From: Campylobacter concisus
GTDB lineage: Bacteria; Campylobacterota; Campylobacteria; Campylobacterales; Campylobacteraceae
Assembly: GCF_902460845.1 (NCBI RefSeq)
Contig: NZ_CABPVS010000003.1
Span: 320,353 to 384,352 of the forward strand
DNA: 64,000 bases
Direction of reading: 5' to 3'
Positions 28,163 through 35,975 of the stretch are shown one piece after another. A program made the translations under genes and the position numbers. The notes under the pieces are model-generated. The model was not told the origin of the DNA and made no database searches. It saw only the letters and a program-made list of their open reading frames with translations. Numbering within the stretch: the first letter of the stretch is position 1; each line of letters opens with the position of its first letter.

Positions 28163-28178
28163 CTATTCCCACTCAATA
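28163..28178 (-). repeat. Displaced copy of the guaA 3' end (att-like repeat, distal)
   Basis: Plus-strand CTATTCCCACTC followed by AATAATTACC repeats the last bases of guaA (CTATTCCCACTC GATAGTTGC at 29718-29738): 12 bases identical, then three single substitutions in the next nine. Read on the minus strand it encodes IEWE-stop, exactly the guaA C terminus, but the codons upstream are unrelated. It lies in the same orientation as guaA, about 1.55 kb away, as expected for the far attachment site of an island inserted in the guaA 3' end. Confidence 0.65.
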
Positions 28179-28216
28179 ATTACCATATCATATTTGTTTC
28201 TTTTATTCTATAACAG

Positions 28217-28552
28217 TATCTTTTTAGTTTCTGTTTTTAATATGCGTAACCCAGCTTCCTTGCCGTAGTTTTGTAAGCTTCGTTAAGTACTAATCCAATA
28301 CCCATTTGATGGAATTTCTTTTTTATGCCAATTACAAAAATATCTGCACAATCCTTGTCAGTTGTATTAATACAACAAAACCGACTAACTCATCATTCAT
28401 GTGACAAGCGAGAAAAGGCTTTTCCTGTGAATCACAAATATACTCTTCTGTGCTTTACGGTATTCCAAACCATTCTGAAAGGTCATATAATATTTCTTTT
28501 GATGCACCTTCCTTTTCCAGTTTATCTTCAACTTCTTTTATTTTTATATCGA
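28217..28552 (-). pseudogene. GNAT N-acetyltransferase remnant
   Basis: Reading the minus strand from about 28552 gives EVEDKLEKEGASKEILYDLS then EWFGIP, an in-frame TAA, STEEYICDSQEKPF, LACHMNDELVGFVV, a frame change, DCADIFVIGIKKKFHQMGIG, LVLNEAYKTTARKLGYAY and another stop. This is the familiar GNAT layout with the acetyl-CoA loop as KKKFHQMGIGLVL (consensus Q/RxxGxG/A). At least two stops, one frameshift and a lost start codon make it non-functional. A GGAGG-like ribosome site remains near 28560. The homologues I recall are from Firmicutes. Confidence 0.72.
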
Positions 28553-28570
28553 TTTACTCCTCCGCAGCTT

Positions 28571-28939
28571 CTATACTTTTAAATGTATACCTTTATTTCT
28601 TAAATTTTCTATGCAATCAGCCAGATATTCAATATTGTGCTCTTTGTAAATTGGACTGCCTATAATCTCCTCTTTAAGATTATCGTACTTTTCTGCTGTG
28701 CTTCCTCTATAATTTTTATCTTTCCATTCCGCAGAAACTTTATATCCTCTTTTTTCCATCTCCACCATAACCAATACATGGTAAATAAAAAGATGATATG
28801 GGGAATATGTAAACACATAATCTACGGTTTTATGTTTCTTTTTCCATCCATTGCCCCTCAAAGCACAACATTCCCTGTGTTGTCCAAGAAGCTGATTTTT
28901 AGGCAATAAGTGTATAAGTTTTTCATGCCATAGTCTCAT
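28571..28939 (-). CDS. Pyrimidine-dimer DNA glycosylase-like protein (TIGR02328 / T4 endonuclease V-like)
   Basis: A 122-residue protein that begins MRLWHEKLIHLLPKNQLLGQ followed by HRECCALRGNGW and later VDYVFTYSPYHLFIYH, the pattern of the TIGR02328 family related to T4 endonuclease V. The Arg-Glu pair in HRE falls where T4 endonuclease V has its catalytic R22-E23, so an N-glycosylase/AP-lyase acting on UV dimers is plausible. In T4 the nucleophile is the amino group of Thr2 after Met removal; here residue 2 is Arg, so Met would probably stay. The start overlaps the DUF1722 gene by 17 nt. It lies in the guaA-linked accessory stretch and is probably acquired. Confidence 0.72.
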   Translation of the reverse strand: MRLWHEKLIHLLPKNQLLGQHRECCALRGNGWKKKHKTVDYVFTYSPYHLFIYHVLVMVEMEKRGYKVSAEWKDKNYRGSTAEKYDNLKEEIIGSPIYKEHNIEYLADCIENLRNKGIHLKV

Positions 28940-29327
28940 ATTTTTCTCCTGTTAACAAGGTTGATTTTTCTAAATATTCATTAGGGTATTTCTTTAGTAA
29001 AGTGTTAATGCATTCAATTACAGCCTTCTGACTATTCTCCCCTTCCATATATCCATTTAATATATCAAATAATACCTGTTTTTCAATTGTACTTGCATCT
29101 TTTTTGAAATATCCCCATATATGAAGAACAGCATTACTAAAATCTTTTTTACTCTCCTTCATATCTCTTGTTTCCTGTATTTTTTCATTTAGCCATAAAA
29201 CATCCAATTCTTTTTCCTTCAAGTACTCCCTTATCTCCAGATATGCTTTTTGCGATTTGCTTAGTACATAATATTTATTTTTTGCCCACAACTCTTCGCA
29301 TTCTCTTCTTATGTCTTTTTGTCCCAT
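28923..29327 (-). CDS. DUF1722 / YbgA-like protein
   Basis: A 134-residue protein matching the DUF1722 (YbgA C-terminal) pattern: ELWAKNKYYVLSKSQKAYLE, a later LHIWGYFKK, and TLLKKYPNEYLEKS. E. coli ybgA lies next to the photolyase gene phr, and DUF1722 is often fused to DUF523, but the biochemical role is not established. The open frame starts at 29345; ATG 29327 with AGAGGTG upstream, a Gram-positive-like ribosome site, is preferred. It overlaps the glycosylase-like gene by 17 nt, so the two are coupled. Probably acquired with the island. Confidence 0.68.
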   Translation of the reverse strand: MGQKDIRRECEELWAKNKYYVLSKSQKAYLEIREYLKEKELDVLWLNEKIQETRDMKESKKDFSNAVLHIWGYFKKDASTIEKQVLFDILNGYMEGENSQKAVIECINTLLKKYPNEYLEKSTLLTGEKYETMA

Positions 29328-29527
29328 ATTGACACCTCTTTCCAAATATTCAAACTAAAACAAATCCCATATAATGTATCACTCTTTAAGTTTTTATTAA
29401 TAGCATTTAAATTTTTTATTCAGGTAAGGTATAAATGAATATCCTGCATTATTAGTATGTTAAAGTGGGTTCAGATACAAAGGATTTTTATTACTATAAG
29501 AGCTATTCAAATTTATTAACCACTGTT

Positions 29528-29564
29528 TCCACAAAAGCCTACCACCAAAATAATGGAAGGCTTT
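29528..29564 (-). terminator. Possible hairpin terminator between guaA and the accessory genes
   Basis: AAAGCCTTCC - 11 nt - GGTAGGCTTT on the minus strand (29564-29534) pairs at nine of ten positions and is followed by TGTGG, so the U tract is poor. It may end guaA or island transcription. The remaining parts of the 372 nt gap 29346-29717 hold an inverted repeat near guaA and no recognisable gene. Confidence 0.4.
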
Positions 29565-29621
29565 CTAAACAATTTATCTAAATTCAATAACTCCCTTTTA
29601 AACCTACTTTTTCTCATTTTT

Positions 29622-29639
29622 AGTATCAAAATAGTATCA
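29622..29639 (-). repeat. Short tandem AGTATCA motif near the guaA end
   Basis: AGTATCA occurs at 29622-29628 and again at 29633-29639 on the plus strand. Together with the inverted repeat next to it, this resembles arm-type recombinase sites beside an attachment core, but it could be chance in AT-rich DNA. Confidence 0.3.
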
Positions 29640-29657
29640 CTAAGGAGCTTTTTGCTT

Positions 29658-29699
29658 CTGTAAAACTGTTGTAATATTGTATTTTCAACGGTTTTACAG
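29658..29699. repeat. 14 bp inverted repeat beside the guaA attachment core
   Basis: CTGTAAAACTGTTG (29658-29671) and CAACGGTTTTACAG (29686-29699) are inverted copies with 13 of 14 positions matching, separated by 14 nt. The right arm ends 19 nt from the guaA stop codon. There is no U run on either side, so a terminator is unlikely; a binding site for an integrase or accessory protein is possible. Confidence 0.55.
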
Positions 29700-29717
29700 C
29701 AAAAATATTTTTTTACT

Positions 29718-29733
29718 CTATTCCCACTCGATA
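29718..29733 (-). repeat. guaA 3' end, att-like core (proximal copy)
   Basis: The last codons of guaA (IEWE-stop) match the displaced repeat at 28163-28178 in direct orientation. The 3' end of guaA is a known integration site for genomic islands. Confidence 0.6.
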
Positions 29734-31250
29734 GTTGCAGGTGGCTTGCTTGAGATGTCATAAACTACGCGGTTTATGCCATTTACCTCGTTTATGATGC
29801 GGCGGCTTACGTTTTCAAGTAGGTCGTAAGGAAGCCTTGAAAAGCTTGCAGTCATGCCATCGCTCGCATCGACTACACGCACACAAACAGCGTTTTCATA
29901 GGTGCGGTTATCACCCATTACACCAACAGAATTTACATTTAAAAGCACACAAAATGCCTGCCAAGTTTTGTTATACCATCCACTACTTTTTAGCTCATCA
30001 CGTAAGATCACGTCAGCTTTGCGAAGTAGCTCAAGGCTTGGTTTATTTACCTCACCCATGATGCGGATAGCAAGGCCAGGTCCTGGGAATGGGTGACGAA
30101 AAACTAGCTCGCGGCTTAGTCCAAGCTCAAGACCTAGCTTTCTAACCTCGTCTTTAAAAATCTCTCTTAAAGGTTCTATTAGCTCAAATGTCATCCAATC
30201 AGGTAAACCTCCAACGTTGTGGTGGCTCTTTATCGTCTTGCTTGAGCCAACTACGGAGCTTTCGATGATATCAGTATAAAGAGTGCCTTGAGCTAGAAAT
30301 TTCACATCACCATGCTTTTTAGCCTCTTGCTCAAAAATTTCTATAAATGTCTCGCCTATAATCTTGCGTTTTTTCTCAGGATCAACCACACCAGCCAAGC
30401 GTCCAAGAAAAGTCTCGCTCGCATCTATGCTAACTAGCTCAACACCAAGCTTTGTTCTAAATGTAGCTTCAACCTGCTCTCTTTCATTTGTTCTAAGAAG
30501 TCCGTTATCAACAAAAACAAGGATCAAATTTTCAGGCACGGCGGCCGCTAAAAGTGCCGCAGTCACAGAGCTATCCACGCCGCCACTAACTGCACAAAGT
30601 ACCTTATGAGTGCCTACTGTTTTTCTTATCTCTTCTATCTTATTTTTAGCGAAGCTTCCCATGTTCCACGTGCTCTCGCAGCCGCAGATATATTTAGCGA
30701 AATTCTTTAAAATTTGCGTACCGTATTCGCTGTGTTGTACCTCTGCGTGAAACTGGATCGCATAAAATTTACGTTTATCATCGCCAAAAGCACAATAAGG
30801 CGAATTTTCACTAACAGCGATCACTTCAAAGCCCTCTGGCAAGTCCTTTACATAGTCACTATGACTCATCCATACGATTTGTTTTGAAGGTGTATCCTTA
30901 AATAGCTCATGCTCTTTAATCACGCTAAGCTCTGCCTTGCCATACTCTTTTTGATCGGCCGCTAAAACCTCAGCCCCATGTGTATGAGCAAGTAGCTGCA
31001 TACCGTAGCAAACACCAAGGATAGGGATATTTAGCCCAAAGACGCCGTTATCGCAAAAATAAGCATCTTTAGCATAAACGCTAGCTGGACCGCCACTTAA
31101 AATGATACCTTTTGGCTCTTTCGCCTTTATCTCACTAAGCTTTGCATTAAATGGCAAAATTTCAGTGTAGACGCTCTCTTCTCTTAGCCTTCTGGCTATT
31201 AGCTGAGTGTATTGCGAACCAAAATCCAAAACTATAATCGTATTGTTCAT
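29718..31250 (-). CDS. guaA: GMP synthase (glutamine-hydrolysing)
   Basis: Converts XMP to GMP. An N-terminal class I glutamine amidotransferase (nucleophile in [12 protein letters not shown], His-Glu in FHAEVQHS) is followed by the ATP-pyrophosphatase domain (PP-loop [15 protein letters not shown]) and the dimerisation domain ending [11 protein letters not shown]. At 510 residues it is complete. It lies 10 nt after nhaD on the same strand. The gene product is intact despite the island junction at its last codons. Confidence 0.95.
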   Translation of the reverse strand: MNNTIIVLDFGSQYTQLIARRLREESVYTEILPFNAKLSEIKAKEPKGIILSGGPASVYAKDAYFCDNGVFGLNIPILGVCYGMQLLAHTHGAEVLAADQKEYGKAELSVIKEHELFKDTPSKQIVWMSHSDYVKDLPEGFEVIAVSENSPYCAFGDDKRKFYAIQFHAEVQHSEYGTQILKNFAKYICGCESTWNMGSFAKNKIEEIRKTVGTHKVLCAVSGGVDSSVTAALLAAAVPENLILVFVDNGLLRTNEREQVEATFRTKLGVELVSIDASETFLGRLAGVVDPEKKRKIIGETFIEIFEQEAKKHGDVKFLAQGTLYTDIIESSVVGSSKTIKSHHNVGGLPDWMTFELIEPLREIFKDEVRKLGLELGLSRELVFRHPFPGPGLAIRIMGEVNKPSLELLRKADVILRDELKSSGWYNKTWQAFCVLLNVNSVGVMGDNRTYENAVCVRVVDASDGMTASFSRLPYDLLENVSRRIINEVNGINRVVYDISSKPPATIEWE

Positions 31251-31260
31251 TTATAACCTT

Positions 31261-32649
31261 TTAAAAATAGATATGAAAAATTTCAAACTGCACATACCAA
31301 ACAATGATCGATACGATATATCCTAGAACCACCATCCAAGCGTATTTCATATGTGCACCAAAGGTATAAATTCCTTTTAATTTACCCATTACTCCAACAC
31401 CGGCTGCTGAGCCAAAGCTGATCATCGAACCACCGATACCAGCAGTTAGTGTCACTAGTAGCCACTGACTCATCGCCTCGCCTACATCAGCTCCCATTGC
31501 TGGATTTGCTTTTAAAACAGCTGACATAACAGGGACGTTATCAACGATCGCTGAAAGGAAGCCAACGCCAATATTTACAGCAGTTGAGCCAAATTTATCA
31601 TAAAGTGATACAGCGTAATTTAAAAATCCAGCAAAATGAAGAGCGCCAACTGCAGCTAAAATTCCAAAGAAGAAAAATAGTGTATTGTTTTCGATCTTTG
31701 ACATATAGTGAAATACATGCATTGGCTCTTCATTTTTGTGAGCTTTTTTGAAATAGTAAGTATAAAGACTAAGAAGCGAGAAGCCAAACATCATTCCCCA
31801 CATCGCTGGCAAGTGGAAAAGCTGATGCATCATAACTGCACAAAAGATAGTAAATGCGCCTATTGCAATAACTGCTTTACCACCTTTTTTGATAACAACT
31901 TTTGGCTCGTTTGCTACGTCAAAATGCGGTGCAGTACTTGGCACCACGCGAGAAAGTAAAAATGCCGTTACAAACCAACCTACGATAGATGCTGGAAAAA
32001 GTGCGAAAAAGTCGACAAATGGTGCTTTTCCAGCAGCCCAAGCCATAAGCGTAGTGATATCGCCAAATGGACTCCATGCTCCACCTGCGTTTGCTGCTAC
32101 GACGATGTTTATCGCACCGGCTACTAGGAAATTTGTATTATTTCTATCTATCGTTAGAAGAACGGTTGAAAGAATAAGCGCTGTTGTTAGATTATCAGCT
32201 ACTGGGCTTATGAAAAATGCCAAAATACCAGTTAGCCAAAATAGTTTTCTATAAGTATAACCTTTTGATACGAGATTATATTTAAGTGCATTAAATACAT
32301 CTCTTTCGATAAGTGCTTCGATAAAAGTCATCGCTACCATCAAGAAAAATACAATCTGAGCGATCTCTAAAATCAGGTGATTTACCTCATGTTCAAGCGA
32401 ATGCACATCCATACCATTTATAAGCATATAAACGCCGATAAGTAGGAACATAAACGTACCGATAAAGATAGCAGGTTTTGCTTTGTCGATATGGAAATTT
32501 TCTTCTGCTGCTATGAAAAAATATCCAACAACAAAAATTATAAGCGATAAAATTCCTGCCCATGTAGTAGTTAAGTCAATAGCTGCGGTTTCTCCATCAG
32601 CACCAAAAGCCATCGCAAAAAACAAGCCTAGAAGTCCAAAAAACCTCAT
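31261..32649 (-). CDS. nhaD: Na+/H+ antiporter NhaD
   Basis: Inner-membrane sodium/proton exchanger of the ion transporter superfamily, about twelve helices in 462 residues. NhaD features are present: an N-terminal signal-like helix, FISPVADNLTTALILS and NAGGAWSPFGDITTLMAW with the conserved polar residues, FLSAIVDNVPVMSAVL and the C-terminal GGSMISFGSAAGVGVMGK. It probably uses sodium export for salt and pH homeostasis. It stands upstream of guaA with a 10 nt gap and may share its transcript. Confidence 0.88.
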   Translation of the reverse strand: MRFFGLLGLFFAMAFGADGETAAIDLTTTWAGILSLIIFVVGYFFIAAEENFHIDKAKPAIFIGTFMFLLIGVYMLINGMDVHSLEHEVNHLILEIAQIVFFLMVAMTFIEALIERDVFNALKYNLVSKGYTYRKLFWLTGILAFFISPVADNLTTALILSTVLLTIDRNNTNFLVAGAINIVVAANAGGAWSPFGDITTLMAWAAGKAPFVDFFALFPASIVGWFVTAFLLSRVVPSTAPHFDVANEPKVVIKKGGKAVIAIGAFTIFCAVMMHQLFHLPAMWGMMFGFSLLSLYTYYFKKAHKNEEPMHVFHYMSKIENNTLFFFFGILAAVGALHFAGFLNYAVSLYDKFGSTAVNIGVGFLSAIVDNVPVMSAVLKANPAMGADVGEAMSQWLLVTLTAGIGGSMISFGSAAGVGVMGKLKGIYTFGAHMKYAWMVVLGYIVSIIVWYVQFEIFHIYF

Positions 32650-32764
32650 TATACTCTCCTTGTAGAATAAAAAATCTTGGTATATTACTTAAATGAGCCT
32701 AAAAATTAGGTTAGTTAAAATTATTAAGCTTACATTACATTTTTATTTAAATACGAAAATTTTA

Positions 32765-32932
32765 CTAGATTTTGTTTATCTTGTCAGTTTTCTTTTCTTT
32801 TACGGGAGCATTTCCATAAAATGGATCATCTTTATAGCCACAACCGCTAAATGCAAAAAGAGTAAAAATTAAAATAAAAGATGATAAGATAAGCCCATGA
32901 AAAACGCTAAATTTTTGATAAATACTATTCAC
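32765..32932 (-). CDS. Small lipoprotein, LptM/YifL-like
   Basis: A 55-codon gene. From GTG 32932 (AAAGGA seven bases upstream) the product starts MNSIYQKF, has a hydrophobic stretch LILSSFILIFTLFAF, the lipobox FSGC, then GYKDDPFYGNAP and a lysine-rich tail. CGYKxxP(F/L)Y after the lipidated Cys is the pattern of LptM (YifL), a small lipoprotein that helps LptD mature. The similarity is short, so this is a family-level guess. The first 36 nt overlap head-to-head with the plus-strand gene at 32897. No ATG is available in frame. Confidence 0.6.
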   Translation of the reverse strand: MNSIYQKFSVFHGLILSSFILIFTLFAFSGCGYKDDPFYGNAPVKEKKTDKINKI

Positions 32933-33412
32933 GAAAATCCTTTGTATAAAGAAAAATTAAGCATGGCAAATGAGTGCCAACAGCTTTTAGAGCTTATGGG
33001 GAAAGCAAAACGATTTTACATAGCTTTTTGCTACGTTAGAGAAGGTGTTTTGACCTTTGTTCTTACTCATCCCACTGGGCTTTTAGAGCTTAGGCGTGAT
33101 AGTAGTATAAATGATATAAAAAGGTTATTAAAAACCTTTTGCAATTTTAATAAAAATAGCGTTTTTAACAGCATTCTTACTCCAAAACCTATTAACGAAA
33201 TCAACTATACAAAAAACAAAAAAGAAAAAAATATAAGATTTGTCGTGAGCAAATTTTTAAAATTTTTTAATCAAAAAGAGCAAAGTGTCATCTTCTATGC
33301 GCCAGCTAGTAAAGGCGAGTTTAAAAATTTAGCAAAAGACGAGCAAATACACCAAAAATTTGAAGAGCTAAGAGAAATTTTGCTCAAGAAAAATGAGCAG
33401 GCAAGATGCTAA
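32897..33412 (+). CDS. Conserved hypothetical protein, possibly DciA/DUF721-like
   Basis: A 171-residue soluble basic protein. The middle (VLTFVLTHPTGLLELRRDSS then INDIKRLLKTF) resembles the DUF721/DciA pattern of a strand, an ExxR-type helix and a following helix; DciA loads replicative helicase. The similarity is weak. ATG 32897 has only a poor ribosome site (GATAAG). It overlaps uvrC by 7 nt and so is cotranscribed with it, while its 5' end overlaps the antisense small lipoprotein gene. Function not established. Confidence 0.5.
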   Translation: MKNAKFLINTIHENPLYKEKLSMANECQQLLELMGKAKRFYIAFCYVREGVLTFVLTHPTGLLELRRDSSINDIKRLLKTFCNFNKNSVFNSILTPKPINEINYTKNKKEKNIRFVVSKFLKFFNQKEQSVIFYAPASKGEFKNLAKDEQIHQKFEELREILLKKNEQARC

Positions 33413-35223
33413 TAGACGAGATAAGAACGCTTCCAAACGAGCCTGGCGTATATCAGTATTTTGACGTCCAAAACAGGCTCTTATACGTTGGCAAAGCCAA
33501 AATTTTAAAAAATAGGGTCAAAAGCTACTTTAAATTTACCCCAAGTCTAGCTCCGGCTGAAAAACTAAGCCCAAGAATTTCAAAGATGATAAGCGAAGCT
33601 GTGCATCTTGAATACATCGTCACGCCAAGCGAGGCAGACGCGCTCATACTTGAAAATTCTTTCATCAAGCAGCTTAAGCCAAAATATAACATCTTGCTTC
33701 GTGACGACAAGACCTACCCTTATATCTTTATAAATTTAAATGATGATTTCCCTAGATTTGAGATCACTAGAAAGGTGGTAAAAGGCTCAAATATCCGCTA
33801 TTTTGGGCCATATTTTAACGGAGCTAGCGAGCTACTTGAGGCACTTTATCTAAATTACAATCTCGTTCAGAAAAAGTCCTGCATCAAAGGCAAAAAAGCC
33901 TGCCTTTTTTATCAGCTAAAACGCTGCTATGCCCCGTGTGAGGGCAAAATTTCAAAAGAGAACTACGCTAAGATCGTAAACGAGGCTATCATAGCCTTAC
34001 AAAATCCAAATTTACTTATAACTCGCCTTGAAGAGCTCATGCTAAACTACGCCAAGGCCGAAGACTACGAGCAAGCAGCCGCGACTAGAGATAAGATACA
34101 AACACTTAAAAACATGCAAACAAAGGTTGAAGTTGATCTTGCTAAACTTGAGGACTTTGAGGCCTACTCGGTCGCTTGCGTGCACGATATGATCTGTGCG
34201 GTGAGATTTAGCGTGCAAAGTGGCAAGATAACTGGCGTAAAAACTGACATCACGCAGGCCAAAAACGCTCAAAAAGACGAGACAAACGAAGCTTATAAGC
34301 AGGCCATTTTAAAAAGCTTCATAGCTGGACAGCCGATAATTAGCACCAAAATTTATGTGCATGAGAGCTTTGAAGATAGCGAGCTTGTGGAGGAAATTTT
34401 AAACGAGAGATTTGGTCGTAAATTTAGCATCACTTGCCCTAAAATAGGCGATAAGCGTAAAATTTGTGAGATCGCTACCAAAAACGCTGAAGTTAGCATC
34501 GAAAAATATCTAAAAACGCACGATAACGTGCTATTAAACGAGATAAAAGAGTACTTTGACCTAGCTCACACGCCTTACGTGGTCGAGGCTTACGACAACT
34601 CGCACCTTTTTGGCGAGGCAAGTGTCGGAGCGATGGTGCGCTATGAGCATGGCGAGTGGGCAAAGCAAAACTACCGTCACATGCACCTAAGCTCTAAAAA
34701 CGACTACGATCAGATGAAAGAGAGTTTGACAGCCAGAGCACTTAGATTTGACAAGCTTAGCCCGCCTGATCTTTGGGTCATTGATGGTGGTGAAGTACTT
34801 TTAAATTTAGCCTGTGAAATTTTAGCAAGTAGTGGTGCAAACGTCGATGTGATCGCTATCTCAAAAGAAAAAATAGATGCCAAAGCTCACCGCGCAAAAG
34901 GTGAGGCAAAGGATAAAATTTACACAAAAAATGGTAGCTTTAGCCTAAGTACGAGCGATAAAAAGCTTCAGTTTTTCCAAAAAATGCGTGATGAAAGCCA
35001 TAGATTTGTCATCAGCTTTCACAGAAAAACAAGGCAGAAAAATGATATGCAAAGATCAATTCTAAAGCAAGCTGGCGTATCTGAAGGAAGTATTGCGAAA
35101 TTAATCAGCTTTTACGGAAGTTTTGATAAAATCAGCGAAGCGAATTTAGACGAAGTGGCAAAAATAACAAATAAAAGCGTAGCAGAAAAGCTTGCAGTGC
35201 TCAAAGAAGGAAATTTGAAGTGA
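33406..35223 (+). CDS. uvrC: Excinuclease ABC subunit C
   Basis: Makes both incisions in nucleotide excision repair. The N-terminal GIY-YIG nuclease (PNEPGVYQYFD...RLLYVGKAKILKNRV), UVR helix pair (LEELMLNYAKAEDYEQAAA), the RNase H-like C-terminal nuclease (VEAYDNSHLFGEASVGAMV, WVIDGG) and a final helix-hairpin-helix (LISFYGSFDKISEANLDEV) are all visible. At 605 residues it is normal. It starts within the end of the upstream hypothetical gene and its TGA overlaps the GTG of the next gene. Confidence 0.95.
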   Translation: MLIDEIRTLPNEPGVYQYFDVQNRLLYVGKAKILKNRVKSYFKFTPSLAPAEKLSPRISKMISEAVHLEYIVTPSEADALILENSFIKQLKPKYNILLRDDKTYPYIFINLNDDFPRFEITRKVVKGSNIRYFGPYFNGASELLEALYLNYNLVQKKSCIKGKKACLFYQLKRCYAPCEGKISKENYAKIVNEAIIALQNPNLLITRLEELMLNYAKAEDYEQAAATRDKIQTLKNMQTKVEVDLAKLEDFEAYSVACVHDMICAVRFSVQSGKITGVKTDITQAKNAQKDETNEAYKQAILKSFIAGQPIISTKIYVHESFEDSELVEEILNERFGRKFSITCPKIGDKRKICEIATKNAEVSIEKYLKTHDNVLLNEIKEYFDLAHTPYVVEAYDNSHLFGEASVGAMVRYEHGEWAKQNYRHMHLSSKNDYDQMKESLTARALRFDKLSPPDLWVIDGGEVLLNLACEILASSGANVDVIAISKEKIDAKAHRAKGEAKDKIYTKNGSFSLSTSDKKLQFFQKMRDESHRFVISFHRKTRQKNDMQRSILKQAGVSEGSIAKLISFYGSFDKISEANLDEVAKITNKSVAEKLAVLKEGNLK

Positions 35224-35975
35224 TAATATATGATGAAAATTTAAAAATATCCGCGATAACGCAAGATTCACTTGAGCTATTGGGTTTTGATAGTTTAGAT
35301 GATTTTTTATCGCAATACAAAGATATAAGTGAGCTAGTCATAACAAGCCAAGAAAGCACAAACTACAGCTTCTTGGAATTTTTACAAAATACGAAAGATA
35401 ATAGCGCTAGAGTAAATTTAAAAAGAAAAGATGGTGGTGCGATCTTACTAGAAGCGAGATTGCAAAATGCTATTTTAAAAAATGGCGAAAAATTTTTTAT
35501 CGTGCTTTTAGAGAAGCAAGACATAATAAACAACCAAAATCTAATAGCAGCAGTAAAAGTAAAACCTACATTAAGACTGCCTGTTTTTAAACTAAACGCA
35601 TGGTATCTTTTTGATACACAGACACAATCACTTATCGATGATTCCTGGTTTGAAACATCGCTTAAAATACTAAATTTAAATAAAAAAGATTTTGCATCCT
35701 ACTTAAATATCTTTTTGCATAACGCAAGGGAAATTCTTATTCAAATCCAATCAGCCATAATCGCAAAAGACGAGATAATGCTCAAAAAATACGTAGATGA
35801 GATAAGGGAAGCTGCATTAAATTTAAAGCTTAATAACCTTGCAAATGAGCTTAACGCTCTTTTAGATAACAATCAAAATGGAAAAATGAAAGAGATGTCT
35901 CTTTTTACCAAAAGGCTAATCGAGATAGAAAATATCGTCAAAAAATATAGCAAAAAGAGTATCCATGAAAAATAA
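35220..35975 (+). CDS. PAS-like protein with a degenerate HPt-like domain
   Basis: A 251-residue soluble protein starting at GTG 35220 (GTGA overlap with uvrC). Residues 1-105 look like a PAS fold (ISAITQDSLELLGFDSLDDF and the following strands). Residues 155-215 follow the spacing of an HPt helix bundle: YVDEIREAALNLKLNNLANE aligns with the HPt core AHxLKGxAxxLG, but the phosphorylated His is replaced by Asp (about 193) and the LKG by IRE. It is coupled to the kinase-like gene downstream (11 nt overlap). Function unknown; the phosphotransfer role is probably lost. Confidence 0.6.
   Translation: MIIYDENLKISAITQDSLELLGFDSLDDFLSQYKDISELVITSQESTNYSFLEFLQNTKDNSARVNLKRKDGGAILLEARLQNAILKNGEKFFIVLLEKQDIINNQNLIAAVKVKPTLRLPVFKLNAWYLFDTQTQSLIDDSWFETSLKILNLNKKDFASYLNIFLHNAREILIQIQSAIIAKDEIMLKKYVDEIREAALNLKLNNLANELNALLDNNQNGKMKEMSLFTKRLIEIENIVKKYSKKSIHEK

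Noticed and set aside
28325-28909. Plus-strand open frames (28325-28582, 28450-28665, 28637-28909)
   Set aside because: They are antisense to the decayed acetyltransferase and the glycosylase-like gene, have no ribosome sites and show no protein pattern.
29516-29761. 81-codon minus-strand frame overlapping the guaA end, considered as an integrase fragment
   Set aside because: No integrase catalytic residues (R...HxxR...Y) are visible and it starts inside guaA; it is out of frame with any recognised gene.
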